Shown here: positions 15,767 to 21,502 of the stretch, in pieces
Layout of the letters: each line of letters starts with the position of its first letter
How positions within the stretch are numbered: the stretch's first letter is position 1
Source of the DNA: UMGS1124 sp045613165
Lineage (GTDB): Bacteria; Bacillota_I; Bacilli_A; RF39; UBA660
Direction of reading: 5' to 3'
Length of the DNA: 21,757 nt
Assembly: GCA_045613165.1 (NCBI GenBank)
Contig: JAZLAK010000017.1
Span: 1 to 21,757 of the forward strand
The notes under the pieces: generated by a model
Databases searched by the model: none
Told to the model about the DNA's origin: nothing
What the model saw: only the letters and a program-made list of their open reading frames with translations
Program-made: the position numbers and the translations under genes

Positions 15767-15778
15767 TTTCTTGTAGTT

Positions 15779-15865
15779 GCCTCTGTGGCGGAATTGGTAG
15801 ACGCGCTGGACTCAAAATCCAGTGGCAGCAATGTCGTGTCGGTTCGAGTCCGACCAGAGGCACCA
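15779..15865 (+). tRNA. tRNA-Leu (anticodon CAA)
   Basis: An 87-base class II tRNA: acceptor GCCTCTG/CAGAGGC, anticodon stem CTGGA/TCCAG with loop CTCAAAA (anticodon CAA, reading UUG), a long variable arm, T arm GTCGG-TTCGAGT-CCGAC and encoded CCA. It is one of few plus-strand genes in the window. Confidence 0.97.
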
Positions 15866-15877
15866 AGTTGATAGTTA

Positions 15878-15928
15878 CTCGAACTTTTCGAGGTTAAATA
15901 TAAAACGACTTGAAAATAAGTCGTTTTT
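15878..15928 (+). terminator. tRNA-Leu trailer hairpin and terminator
   Basis: After the CCA there is a short hairpin CTCGAA-CTT-TTCGAG (15878-15892), then a strong terminator AAAACGACTT/AAGTCGTTTT (15902-15927, 10 bp, 6-base loop) ending in five Ts. The AT-rich arms mean it can also work on the minus strand. Confidence 0.85.
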
Positions 15929-15961
15929 ATGTTATTATGTATATAGATGAAGGAAACTTCA

Positions 15962-15967
15962 TACAAT
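15962..15967 (+). promoter_or_regulatory. Candidate -10 of the antisense RNA
   Basis: TACAAT ends 7 bases before the first G of the antisense RNA hairpin. No consensus -35 is visible; an inverted repeat ATGAAG-GAAA-CTTCAT (15947-15962) lies directly upstream and could be an operator. Confidence 0.4.
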
Positions 15968-16007
15968 AAAAAAAGGAACATTCAATATTTGCTTGTTGAG
16001 TGTTGCC
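15968..16007 (-). terminator. Possible terminator of the 27-aa peptide mRNA
   Basis: Read on the minus strand, the 15975-16007 inverted repeat (one A-C mismatch, one bulge) is followed by seven Ts (15974-15968). The hairpin nearer the gene (16020-16051) lacks a T-run on this strand, so the mRNA probably ends here, fully overlapping the antisense RNA. Confidence 0.5.
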
Positions 16008-16058
16008 ATAGATTATGGTAATCACCTAATTCAAAGCTGAGTTAGGTGATTTTCTTTT
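15975..16058 (+). ncRNA. Candidate type I antitoxin RNA, about 84 nt
   Basis: Two hairpins follow each other on the plus strand. The first pairs GGAACATTCAA (15975-15985) with 15996-16007 (11 pairs, one bulged G, one G-T). The second pairs AATCACCTAATTC with GAGTTAGGTGATT (about 16020-16051; 13 pairs, one G-T) and is followed by TTTTCTTTT, a standard terminator. In both stems the one imperfect pair is G-U on the plus strand but A-C on the minus strand, so selection appears to keep the plus-strand RNA folded. Its 3' end abuts the stop codon of the 27-aa hydrophobic peptide read from the other strand, and it would be antisense to the 3' end of that mRNA. It also contains ATCACCTAATT, able to pair with the peptide mRNA leader. 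Expression and function are inferred. Confidence 0.55.
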
Positions 16059-16140
16059 ATATCAATACTATAAATAGTAATAATACTAGTAAGAAGATAA
16101 GTATGATTAATGAAAAGATTAATAAATCTTTCTTAAACAT
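16057..16140 (-). CDS. 27-aa hydrophobic peptide, candidate type I toxin
   Basis: Start ATG at 16140, stop TAA at 16057-16059. The peptide begins MFKKDLLIFSLIILIF and continues with only Leu, Val, Ile and Phe, so it is one uninterrupted membrane helix with a short basic head. AGGAGG (16148-16153) sits 7 bases before the ATG, a near-perfect ribosome site. A good promoter (16207-16235) lies about 60 bases upstream. The mRNA leader AGTTGGGTGAT (16186-16176) is complementary over 11 bases (one G-U) to ATCACCTAACT just after the stop codon (16050-16040), a 5'-3' pairing typical of type I toxin mRNAs. A convergent structured RNA overlaps its 3' end. Fst, Ibs and TxpA systems have this logic, but the peptide lacks the Pro and charged tail of Fst, so I assign no family. 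Confidence 0.62.
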   Translation of the reverse strand: MFKKDLLIFSLIILIFLLVLLLFIVLI

Positions 16141-16206
16141 ATTATCGCCTCCTTCCTTTAATAAAGAATTTGGCTATCACCCAACTATTAAATATTCCTT
16201 AAAAGG

Positions 16207-16235
16207 ATTATATCAAATTGTTTTATTTATTACAA
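16207..16235 (-). promoter_or_regulatory. Promoter of the 27-aa peptide
   Basis: Minus strand: -35 TTGTAA (16235-16230), 17-base spacer, extended -10 TGA-TATAAT (16212-16207). Expected start near 16200, inside the palindrome CCTTTTAAGG. Confidence 0.7.
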
Positions 16236-16246
16236 TTATATTCTAT

Positions 16247-16273
16247 AAAAAAATATTGATATATTCTATCAAT
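16247..16273 (-). terminator. Terminator of the scp operon
   Basis: ATTGATA/TATCAAT, 7-bp stem with a 5-base loop, followed by A and seven Ts on the minus strand. It separates the operon from the toxin-like unit. Confidence 0.8.
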
Positions 16274-16277
16274 GTTT

Positions 16278-16892
16278 TTATTTTATATTAACTCCTAATA
16301 AATTTATTAAATCATACATTTGATTAATAGATATAGTTGCATTTTTTATATCCTTTAAATCTATTCTTATTCCAGTTATTTTATTTGAACTAAGATCTAC
16401 ATTATTTAAAGATGTATCAATTACTTCTAAATTAGTTAAATCATTATCTTGTAATAATACTTTATCTAATTTGTTTATAAATAATCTTGTTTCTTTCATA
16501 GAACAGTTTTTTAGATTACTATTTTTTAGTTCTGTATTACTAATATTTAAAAAGTTACATAATGATTCTTCTATTATAGATTTTTTTAATAAAGAAGAAT
16601 CTATTGATGTATTAAGTAATTTAGAATTAGTAATTGTAATATAATGTAGTCCACAATTAGAGAATTCTACATTTGTTAAATCACAATTTATAAATTTACA
16701 ATTTGTGAATATACAATTATTTATATTTTTATTATATGTTATATTTTCAAATATACAATCGTCAAATGTAATATTTTTTATTTCATCTAATATTGTTTCA
16801 TCTTTAAAATACTTATCGTAGATAATATCATTATTTAAATCTAATTTGTCTTCTAATATATCTTCTATTTCTTTGAAACCTATTTTATTCAT
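16278..16892 (-). CDS. Pentapeptide-repeat protein
   Basis: A 204-aa protein built mainly of pentapeptide repeats (A(D/N)LXX type), e.g. CIFTNCKFINCDLTNVEFSN, covering about residues 40-180 and predicting a right-handed quadrilateral beta-helix. Cys, Phe, Leu and Ile fill the inward positions. The C-terminus ATISINQMYDLINLLGVNI resembles the capping end of Qnr/McbG-like and YjbI-like proteins, some of which mimic DNA and bind gyrase; that function is not shown here. A longer frame reaches 16940, but AAGGAAG 6 bases before the ATG at 16892 fixes the start. It overlaps the end of scpB by 8 bases, so it is co-translated with the chromosome-segregation genes. Confidence 0.85.
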   Translation of the reverse strand: MNKIGFKEIEDILEDKLDLNNDIIYDKYFKDETILDEIKNITFDDCIFENITYNKNINNCIFTNCKFINCDLTNVEFSNCGLHYITITNSKLLNTSIDSSLLKKSIIEESLCNFLNISNTELKNSNLKNCSMKETRLFINKLDKVLLQDNDLTNLEVIDTSLNNVDLSSNKITGIRIDLKDIKNATISINQMYDLINLLGVNIK

Positions 16893-17451
16893 TTTCTTCC
16901 TTATAGATTGATGTAAATAATTCAGTATCATCATTTGCATCTTTTTCTATTTTTATTTCTGGTAAGTCACTTATTGTTGCAAGTCCAAAATAATCTAAGA
17001 ATTCGCTTGTTGTTTTATATAGATTAGGTCTACCTGGCATATCACTTTTTCCAGCTTCTTTTAATAAACCTTTTGCTATAAGTTTTCTTATAACATGTGT
17101 ACAACTAACCCCTCTTAATTCATCTATTTCTACTCTTGTAATTGGTTGGTTATATGCAACTATTGCTAATACTTCCAAAGCTGCTTGACTAAGTGTATTA
17201 GTTTCTGGATTTACTACTAATTTTTCATAATATTCTTTATGTTCAGTCTTTGTAGTTAGTTTAAAAGCATCACCTAAATAAGATATTCTTAAACCTCTAT
17301 TTTTTTCCTCATAACTTTTCTTTAAATTTAATAATAAATCCTTTGCTTCTGTTTCATTAATATTCATTATTTCAGTTAAAGTACTTAAGTTTATTCCTTC
17401 ATCTCCAACCACGAATAATATTCCTTCTAATACTCCTAATTTTTCTTCCAT
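16885..17451 (-). CDS. scpB: Segregation and condensation protein B
   Basis: ScpB is the dimeric winged-helix partner of ScpA in the SMC condensin complex that compacts and separates chromosomes. The 188-aa length is typical. The N-terminal winged helix reads GVLEGILFVVGDEGINLSTL, the second one includes LSQAALEVLAIVAYNQPITR, EIDELRGVSC and GKSDMPGRPNLY, all family hallmarks, followed by FLDYFGL. The acidic C-tail is variable as usual. It starts 4 bases after the scpA stop (TGATAACATG) with AGAAGTGAT upstream, so coupling is likely. smc is not in the window. Confidence 0.96.
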   Translation of the reverse strand: MEEKLGVLEGILFVVGDEGINLSTLTEIMNINETEAKDLLLNLKKSYEEKNRGLRISYLGDAFKLTTKTEHKEYYEKLVVNPETNTLSQAALEVLAIVAYNQPITRVEIDELRGVSCTHVIRKLIAKGLLKEAGKSDMPGRPNLYKTTSEFLDYFGLATISDLPEIKIEKDANDDTELFTSIYKEENE

Positions 17452-17455
17452 GTTA

Positions 17456-18166
17456 TCACTTCTTTTCTATTACTATGTCGCTAAAATTATTTTCTTGTTT
17501 TAAACTTATTTCATCATTTTTAGACATTTCTAATATTGATAAAAATGTTACTATTACAAATGGTTTATTTAATTCTTCGAATAATTCAGTAAAATATACT
17601 TTTTTCTTTTCCTCAAATATTTTTCTTATACTTTTTACCCTATCATCAACGCTTAATTCTTTTTTTGTTATTCTTGTATTGATTGGTCGTTTTAGTTTTT
17701 CTCTATTCAAAAAACTTTCAAATGCGTTAATTAAATCACTCAAAGATATATTATTATCTAACGGTGCTTCTTTTTTAAATTCATTTAAATTAGATGGTAT
17801 TTTTGTATACACTTCACTTCTTGTAGATTCTAAATCTTTAAAAGTATTTGTTATGTCTTTTATACGTTCATATTCTAATAATTTTTCTTTTAAATCTTCT
17901 TCACTCTTTATTTCATATTCATCTTCAGTATCATCTTTAGCGTTAACTAACATTTTACTTTTTAAATGAACTAATTCACTCGCCATAACTAAGTATTCAC
18001 TTGCTATATCTATGCTTTCTTCTTTCATTTTGTTAATAAAACTCATATATTGGTTTGTGATACTTTCTACATTTATATCTTGTATCTCCATTTTATTAAC
18101 TTTTATTAAGTGTAGCAAAAGGTCCAAAGGACCTTCAAAATCATTTATACTAAAATTATATGTCAT
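17456..18166 (-). CDS. scpA: Segregation and condensation protein A (kleisin)
   Basis: ScpA is the kleisin that bridges the two SMC heads and binds ScpB. The 236-aa protein has the conserved N-terminal FEGPLDLLLHLIKVNKMEIQ, which binds the SMC neck, then a helical region including ASEYLVMASELVHLKSKMLV, an acidic Lys/Glu-rich linker, and a C-terminal winged helix (about 175-230: FTELFEELNKPFVIVTFLSI) for the SMC cap. It starts with an ATGA overlap with the preceding gene and ends with TGA 4 bases before scpB. AAGGAT lies 11 bases before the start. Confidence 0.96.
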   Translation of the reverse strand: MTYNFSINDFEGPLDLLLHLIKVNKMEIQDINVESITNQYMSFINKMKEESIDIASEYLVMASELVHLKSKMLVNAKDDTEDEYEIKSEEDLKEKLLEYERIKDITNTFKDLESTRSEVYTKIPSNLNEFKKEAPLDNNISLSDLINAFESFLNREKLKRPINTRITKKELSVDDRVKSIRKIFEEKKKVYFTELFEELNKPFVIVTFLSILEMSKNDEISLKQENNFSDIVIEKK

Positions 18167-19077
18167 TTACAATCATATCCTTTTGCAGTCATTTCATACT
18201 GAATTTTATTTGTTTTTGTATTTAATGAATAATAATTATAATTTTTTGTTTTTGATACATATGTATTCAAATCTATATCAGTAGTAAAAGTAAAACCACT
18301 ATATGTTTCAGTTAATGTTGCTAATGCGTTAGAATTATTTATTTCAGTTGATAACTTTGTATATTTATCAAACTCACTCAAATACTCTGCTTGATTACCA
18401 TTATCTATATAAGTATATGCTTCTTTTATTCTTGTTAATTGATTATTACTTAGTATATATTCTATTTTATAACTATCTTTAATACATATTAGAGAACCTA
18501 ACCCTGTTTCATCACTAGATACTATGTAACTTGGATAATCGTTATCATTAACTTTTTTTATTTTTCCTTTTACTTCTATGATATCTTGTAAATTTTTATT
18601 AAATTTAAATGTAAATTTACTATTTGATGTTATTGTACCAGTTAATTTAATAGTTGAAATTGTTTTATTATTTTTAGTTAATATTAAATAATAACTTTCT
18701 TCATCAAAATTAATTGTATTATTTGTATTAATATTAAAATTAATATTTTCTTTAGTTAAAGTAAAATTTGTTAATGTAAAATTATCTTTTGTTAGACTAG
18801 CTTTTGAATTTAATAATACATCTTCTTCTTTTGGTTCTATCTCTTGATTATTATTACTTATAGGTTGGTTCACATAGTTATCGTGATTAATAAAGAAATC
18901 AACTATTTGACCATTTTTTGCTAAATCAATAATATTATAATCTCCAAAATAATTAATTATAGTTGGTAAAAAAAGTACAATACTACCAATAAACAAAAAT
19001 ATTATTACTACTGCCATTGGTTTTCCCGCAGAACCTTTTTTTACTTTTCCTAATACTATAGGTTCATTATTATTCAT
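18163..19077 (-). CDS. Hypothetical single-pass membrane protein, first gene of scp operon
   Basis: 304 aa, not recognised. The N-terminus is cytoplasmic and basic (LGKVKKGSAGKP), one membrane helix spans about 21-43 (MAVVIIFLFIGSIVLFLPTI), and the rest is predicted outside the cell: an Asn/Glu-rich linker (about 70-90), then a beta-strand-rich, Thr/Asn/Lys-rich domain with two cysteines in the mature part (in GSLICIKDS and at the last-but-one residue), which could form a disulfide. The start at 19077 has GAGAGGGT upstream. It overlaps scpA by 4 bases (ATGA) and is driven by the promoter within the miaB terminator. Its coupling to scpA suggests a shared expression need; no function is assigned. 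Confidence 0.82.
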   Translation of the reverse strand: MNNNEPIVLGKVKKGSAGKPMAVVIIFLFIGSIVLFLPTIINYFGDYNIIDLAKNGQIVDFFINHDNYVNQPISNNNQEIEPKEEDVLLNSKASLTKDNFTLTNFTLTKENINFNINTNNTINFDEESYYLILTKNNKTISTIKLTGTITSNSKFTFKFNKNLQDIIEVKGKIKKVNDNDYPSYIVSSDETGLGSLICIKDSYKIEYILSNNQLTRIKEAYTYIDNGNQAEYLSEFDKYTKLSTEINNSNALATLTETYSGFTFTTDIDLNTYVSKTKNYNYYSLNTKTNKIQYEMTAKGYDCK

Positions 19078-19103
19078 ATTTACCCTCTCAATTCTCTAAA
19101 CGT

Positions 19104-19132
19104 ATTATAACAAAAAAGGAATAATTATTCAA
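19104..19132 (-). promoter_or_regulatory. scp operon promoter embedded in miaB terminator
   Basis: Minus strand: -35 TTGAAT (19132-19127), 17-base spacer, extended -10 TGT-TATAAT (19109-19104). The -35 lies in the loop of the miaB terminator. Confidence 0.78.
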
Positions 19133-19139
19133 TTATTCC
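19112..19139 (-). terminator. miaB terminator
   Basis: GGAATAAT/ATTATTCC, 8 bp with a 6-base loop, followed by six Ts. It covers the TAA stop codon of miaB. Confidence 0.82.
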
Positions 19140-20528
19140 ATCTAAACTAAATGATTTTGCATTAGTAATTTTTACATTTTGTATTGTTCCTATTAAAGAT
19201 TTATCACAAATTACATTAACTAATTTCATTGTTTCAGTATATCCACATAATTTATTGTTATCTTTTTCACTTATATCTGTTAATAAAACTTTTTCATTTC
19301 TACCTATATATTTTAAATTATTTTCTAATGAATACTTATTAATAGTTTCATTTAATTTATATAATCTTTCTTCCTTTTCTTCTAAAGATATTTTATCTTC
19401 CATATTTGCTGCTGGTGTTCCAACTCTTGGTGAATAAATGAATGTGAATGCACTATCATATTTACAAGCATTTACTACTTTTAATGTTTCTTCAAAATCT
19501 TCTTTTGTTTCATTTGGGAAACCAACTATTATATCTGTAGTTATTGCTACGTTATTTATTTTTTCTTTTAGTTTATTAAATAGAGTTAAATATTCATCTT
19601 GTGTATATCTTCTACCCATTAGTTTTAATATTCTATTACTTCCACTTTGTAATGGTAAATGTATATAAGGCATAATATTTTCATATTTTGCAATAATATC
19701 TATCATATCATCAGTAAAATCCCATGGATGACTTGTAACAAATCTTATTCTTTCTATTCCTATTTTTGCTGTTTCTTCTAATAGTTCACTGAATGATAAT
19801 TCATTATCTAAATCTTTACCATAAGCATTAACATTTTGACCTAAAAGAGTTATTTCTTTATAACCTTTTTCTTTTAAAATTTTTACTTCATTTAAAATAT
19901 CTATGCTTTTTCTACTTCTTTGTTTTCCTCTAGTATATGGTACTATGCAATATGTACAAAATTTGTCACAACCATACATAATATTTACCCATGCGGAATA
20001 TTTGCTATCTCTTTTATATAATTCTCCTACTTCTATAACATCACCTTCAATACTTTTTACATTTATATTTTGTTTTTTACTTTGTTCTAAAAGCATATTT
20101 GGTAATTCATTTAAATTGTGTGTCCCAAAAACTATATCTATATATTTATGTTTATCTAAAATTTCATTAACTACGTGTTCTTCTTGGGCCATACATCCAC
20201 ATAAGCCTATTATTAAATCTTTTTTATCTTTTTTTAGATGTTTACATCTACCTAAGAAACCGAATACTTTATCATGAGCATTTTCTCTAACGGCACATGT
20301 ATTAAGAAGAATTAAATCAGCTTCTTCCATATTAATTGATTCTTCAAAACCTATTTTTTCTAATAAAGCTTTTATCTCTTCACTATCATGAACATTCATT
20401 TGACATCCATAAGTTCTAATATAGTATTTTTTATTTTTAAAAGTATCCATTTCTTCGATATTAAAATATTCATAGTTAACTTTATTTTTTGTTCTTTTTT
20501 TAGCTTCAACCATATTTGGTAAATTCAT
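19125..20528 (-). CDS. miaB: tRNA-2-methylthio-N6-dimethylallyladenosine synthase
   Basis: MiaB is a radical-SAM methylthiotransferase that turns i6A37 into ms2i6A37 in tRNAs reading U-starting codons. The 467-aa protein has an N-terminal extension of about 35 aa as in Bacillus MiaB, then the UPF0004 domain with its cluster cysteines Cys42 (TYGCQMN), Cys78 (NTCAVRENA) and Cys112 (CGCMAQ), the radical-SAM triad Cys187/Cys191/Cys194 (GCDKFCTYC), VPYTRGKQRSR, LLGQNVNAYG and the TRAM RNA-binding domain at the C-terminus. The TYGCQMN and VPYTRGKQRSR sequences favour MiaB over RimO or MtaB. The start at 20528 has GGAAGTGAT upstream. The gene is monocistronic, with an extended -10 at 20550-20558 (TGA-TATAAT). 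Confidence 0.96.
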   Translation of the reverse strand: MNLPNMVEAKKRTKNKVNYEYFNIEEMDTFKNKKYYIRTYGCQMNVHDSEEIKALLEKIGFEESINMEEADLILLNTCAVRENAHDKVFGFLGRCKHLKKDKKDLIIGLCGCMAQEEHVVNEILDKHKYIDIVFGTHNLNELPNMLLEQSKKQNINVKSIEGDVIEVGELYKRDSKYSAWVNIMYGCDKFCTYCIVPYTRGKQRSRKSIDILNEVKILKEKGYKEITLLGQNVNAYGKDLDNELSFSELLEETAKIGIERIRFVTSHPWDFTDDMIDIIAKYENIMPYIHLPLQSGSNRILKLMGRRYTQDEYLTLFNKLKEKINNVAITTDIIVGFPNETKEDFEETLKVVNACKYDSAFTFIYSPRVGTPAANMEDKISLEEKEERLYKLNETINKYSLENNLKYIGRNEKVLLTDISEKDNNKLCGYTETMKLVNVICDKSLIGTIQNVKITNAKSFSLDGIIE

Positions 20529-20549
20529 ATAATCACTTCCAATTCGATT

Positions 20550-20558
20550 ATTATATCA
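20550..20558 (-). promoter_or_regulatory. miaB extended -10 promoter
   Basis: Minus strand TGA-TATAAT (20558-20550). The -35 region is poor. Confidence 0.6.
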
Positions 20559-20634
20559 AAATGTTTATAATTAATCTACTTGATTTATAAATATTTGATA
20601 GATATAGTTTAGCATACTTTATAATATTTATAAA

Positions 20635-20739
20635 CTAGGCATTTAAGTATTTTAATCTAAAATATAAACCTATAAAACTAAAAATTATAGTTAGATAAAA
20701 TAATATAACCTCCTTATATTCGATTAGATATTTTTTCAT
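20635..20739 (-). CDS. 34-aa single-helix membrane peptide divergent from lexA
   Basis: Start ATG at 20739, stop TAG at 20635-20637. The peptide has a charged head (MKKYLIEYKE), one hydrophobic helix (about 11-27, VILFYLTIIFSFIGLYF) and a basic end (RLKYLNA), so it should sit in the membrane. AGGAGG (20747-20752) lies 7 bases before the ATG, and a consensus promoter (20762-20790) drives it. A LexA-box-like sequence lies between that -35 and -10. The position, divergent from lexA, is where B. subtilis has the SOS division inhibitor yneA, but no LysM domain is present and the size is closer to Caulobacter SidA (29 aa) or E. coli TisB. A second AGGAGG occurs inside the frame near codons 8-10 with no useful start after it. 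The function is inferred: an SOS-induced membrane peptide. Confidence 0.65.
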   Translation of the reverse strand: MKKYLIEYKEVILFYLTIIFSFIGLYFRLKYLNA

Positions 20740-20761
20740 ATTAACTCCTCCTTACAAATTA

Positions 20762-20790
20762 ATAATATACCAAAACTTTGTTCGTGTCAA
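20762..20790 (-). promoter_or_regulatory. Promoter of the 34-aa peptide, with LexA-box-like spacer
   Basis: Minus strand: -35 TTGACA (20790-20785), 17-base spacer, -10 TATTAT (20767-20762). The spacer begins with CGAAC-AAAG-TTTTG (20784-20771), 8 of 10 fixed positions of the Gram-positive SOS box CGAAC-N4-GTTCG. Confidence 0.75.
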
Positions 20791-20799
20791 TCGCAAATA

Positions 20800-20813
20800 A
20801 AAACATTTGTTTG
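20800..20813 (+). promoter_or_regulatory. Candidate LexA box at lexA -35
   Basis: AAAAC-ATTT-GTTTG matches 7 of 10 fixed positions of CGAAC-N4-GTTCG and overlaps the first bases of the lexA -35 box, fitting autorepression. Confidence 0.5.
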
Positions 20814-20841
20814 ACATTTTACATAAAAAATGTTAACATTT
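20811..20841 (+). promoter_or_regulatory. lexA promoter with palindrome over the -10
   Basis: Plus strand: -35 TTGACA (20811-20816), 17-base spacer, extended -10 TGT-TAACAT (20834-20839). A perfect 14-bp palindrome AAATGTTAACATTT (20828-20841) covers the -10 box and may be a second operator. Confidence 0.75.
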
Positions 20842-20858
20842 ATTTAGAGGTGATAAGA

Positions 20859-21476
20859 TTGGAAAATATAACTCCAAAACAAGCTGAAACTTTAACATTT
20901 ATTAAGAAATATATGGTATCTCATGGTTTTCCACCATCAGTAAGAGAAATATGTAAAGGTATGGATTTAAGTAGCCCTGCTACTGTTCATGCACATTTAA
21001 AACAATTAGAGAAAAAAGGTTTAATTAGAAAAGAAGCTAGCAAATTTAGAACTATTGAATTATTAGTTGAAAATGAATTTGAAGATAAAAATGAAGATTT
21101 AGTAAAAGTTCCATTACTTGGAAAAATTTCTTGTGGTAATCCTATAGAAGCTATAGAACAACCTGATGAATTCTTTGATTTACCTGCTTCATTAATACCA
21201 CCTAAAGAAACTATTTTCACTTTAAAATGTTCTGGTGATTCTATGATTAACGTTGGTATTTATGATGGAGATTTTGTAATTGTTCAAAAACAAAAAGTTG
21301 CAAGAAACGGAGATATTGTTGTCGCTTTAACTGAAGATAATGAAGTTACTTTAAAAACATTTTATAAAGAAAAAGATCATGTAAGATTACAACCTGAAAA
21401 CGATGCTTTAGCTCCTATTATATTAAATAATTGTACTATATTAGGTAAAGCAATTGGATTATATAGAAAATTTTAA
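20859..21476 (+). CDS. lexA: LexA SOS repressor
   Basis: LexA represses SOS genes and cleaves itself when RecA filaments form on damaged DNA. The start is the TTG at 20859, preceded by AGAGGTGAT; it gives exactly the 205 aa of B. subtilis LexA, whereas the longer open frame from 20778 would run through the promoter. The N-terminal winged helix-turn-helix reads ITPKQAETLTFIKKYM, GFPPSVREI and SSPATVHAHLKQLEKKGLIR. The C-terminal S24 protease has catalytic Ser128 (SGDSM) and Lys166 (EVTLKTF). The cleavage site is Cys92-Gly93 (GKISCGNP) instead of the usual Ala-Gly. It is one of very few plus-strand genes and faces a small membrane peptide across a shared regulatory region. Confidence 0.97.
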   Translation: MENITPKQAETLTFIKKYMVSHGFPPSVREICKGMDLSSPATVHAHLKQLEKKGLIRKEASKFRTIELLVENEFEDKNEDLVKVPLLGKISCGNPIEAIEQPDEFFDLPASLIPPKETIFTLKCSGDSMINVGIYDGDFVIVQKQKVARNGDIVVALTEDNEVTLKTFYKEKDHVRLQPENDALAPIILNNCTILGKAIGLYRKF

Positions 21477-21502
21477 AAAGGTCGCTAATTAGCAACCTTT
21501 TT
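21475..21502. terminator. Bidirectional terminator between lexA and TPR-like gene
   Basis: AAAAAGGT/ACCTTTTT plus two inner G-C pairs across one mismatch, with loop TAATTA. T-runs follow on both strands; it overlaps the stop of lexA and the end of the convergent gene. Confidence 0.85.

Noticed and set aside
15760..15981. 73-codon frame on minus across the tRNA-Leu gene
   Set aside because: It is the reverse complement of a complete tRNA plus its terminator; the apparent protein is a common false call.
20635..20739. Identification of the 34-aa peptide as YneA
   Set aside because: Position matches but there is no LysM domain and no clear sequence similarity; only the analogy is reported.
20778..20858. 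27-residue N-terminal extension of lexA from an ATG at 20778
   Set aside because: It would cover the lexA promoter and operator; the TTG at 20859 has the ribosome site and gives the exact family length.
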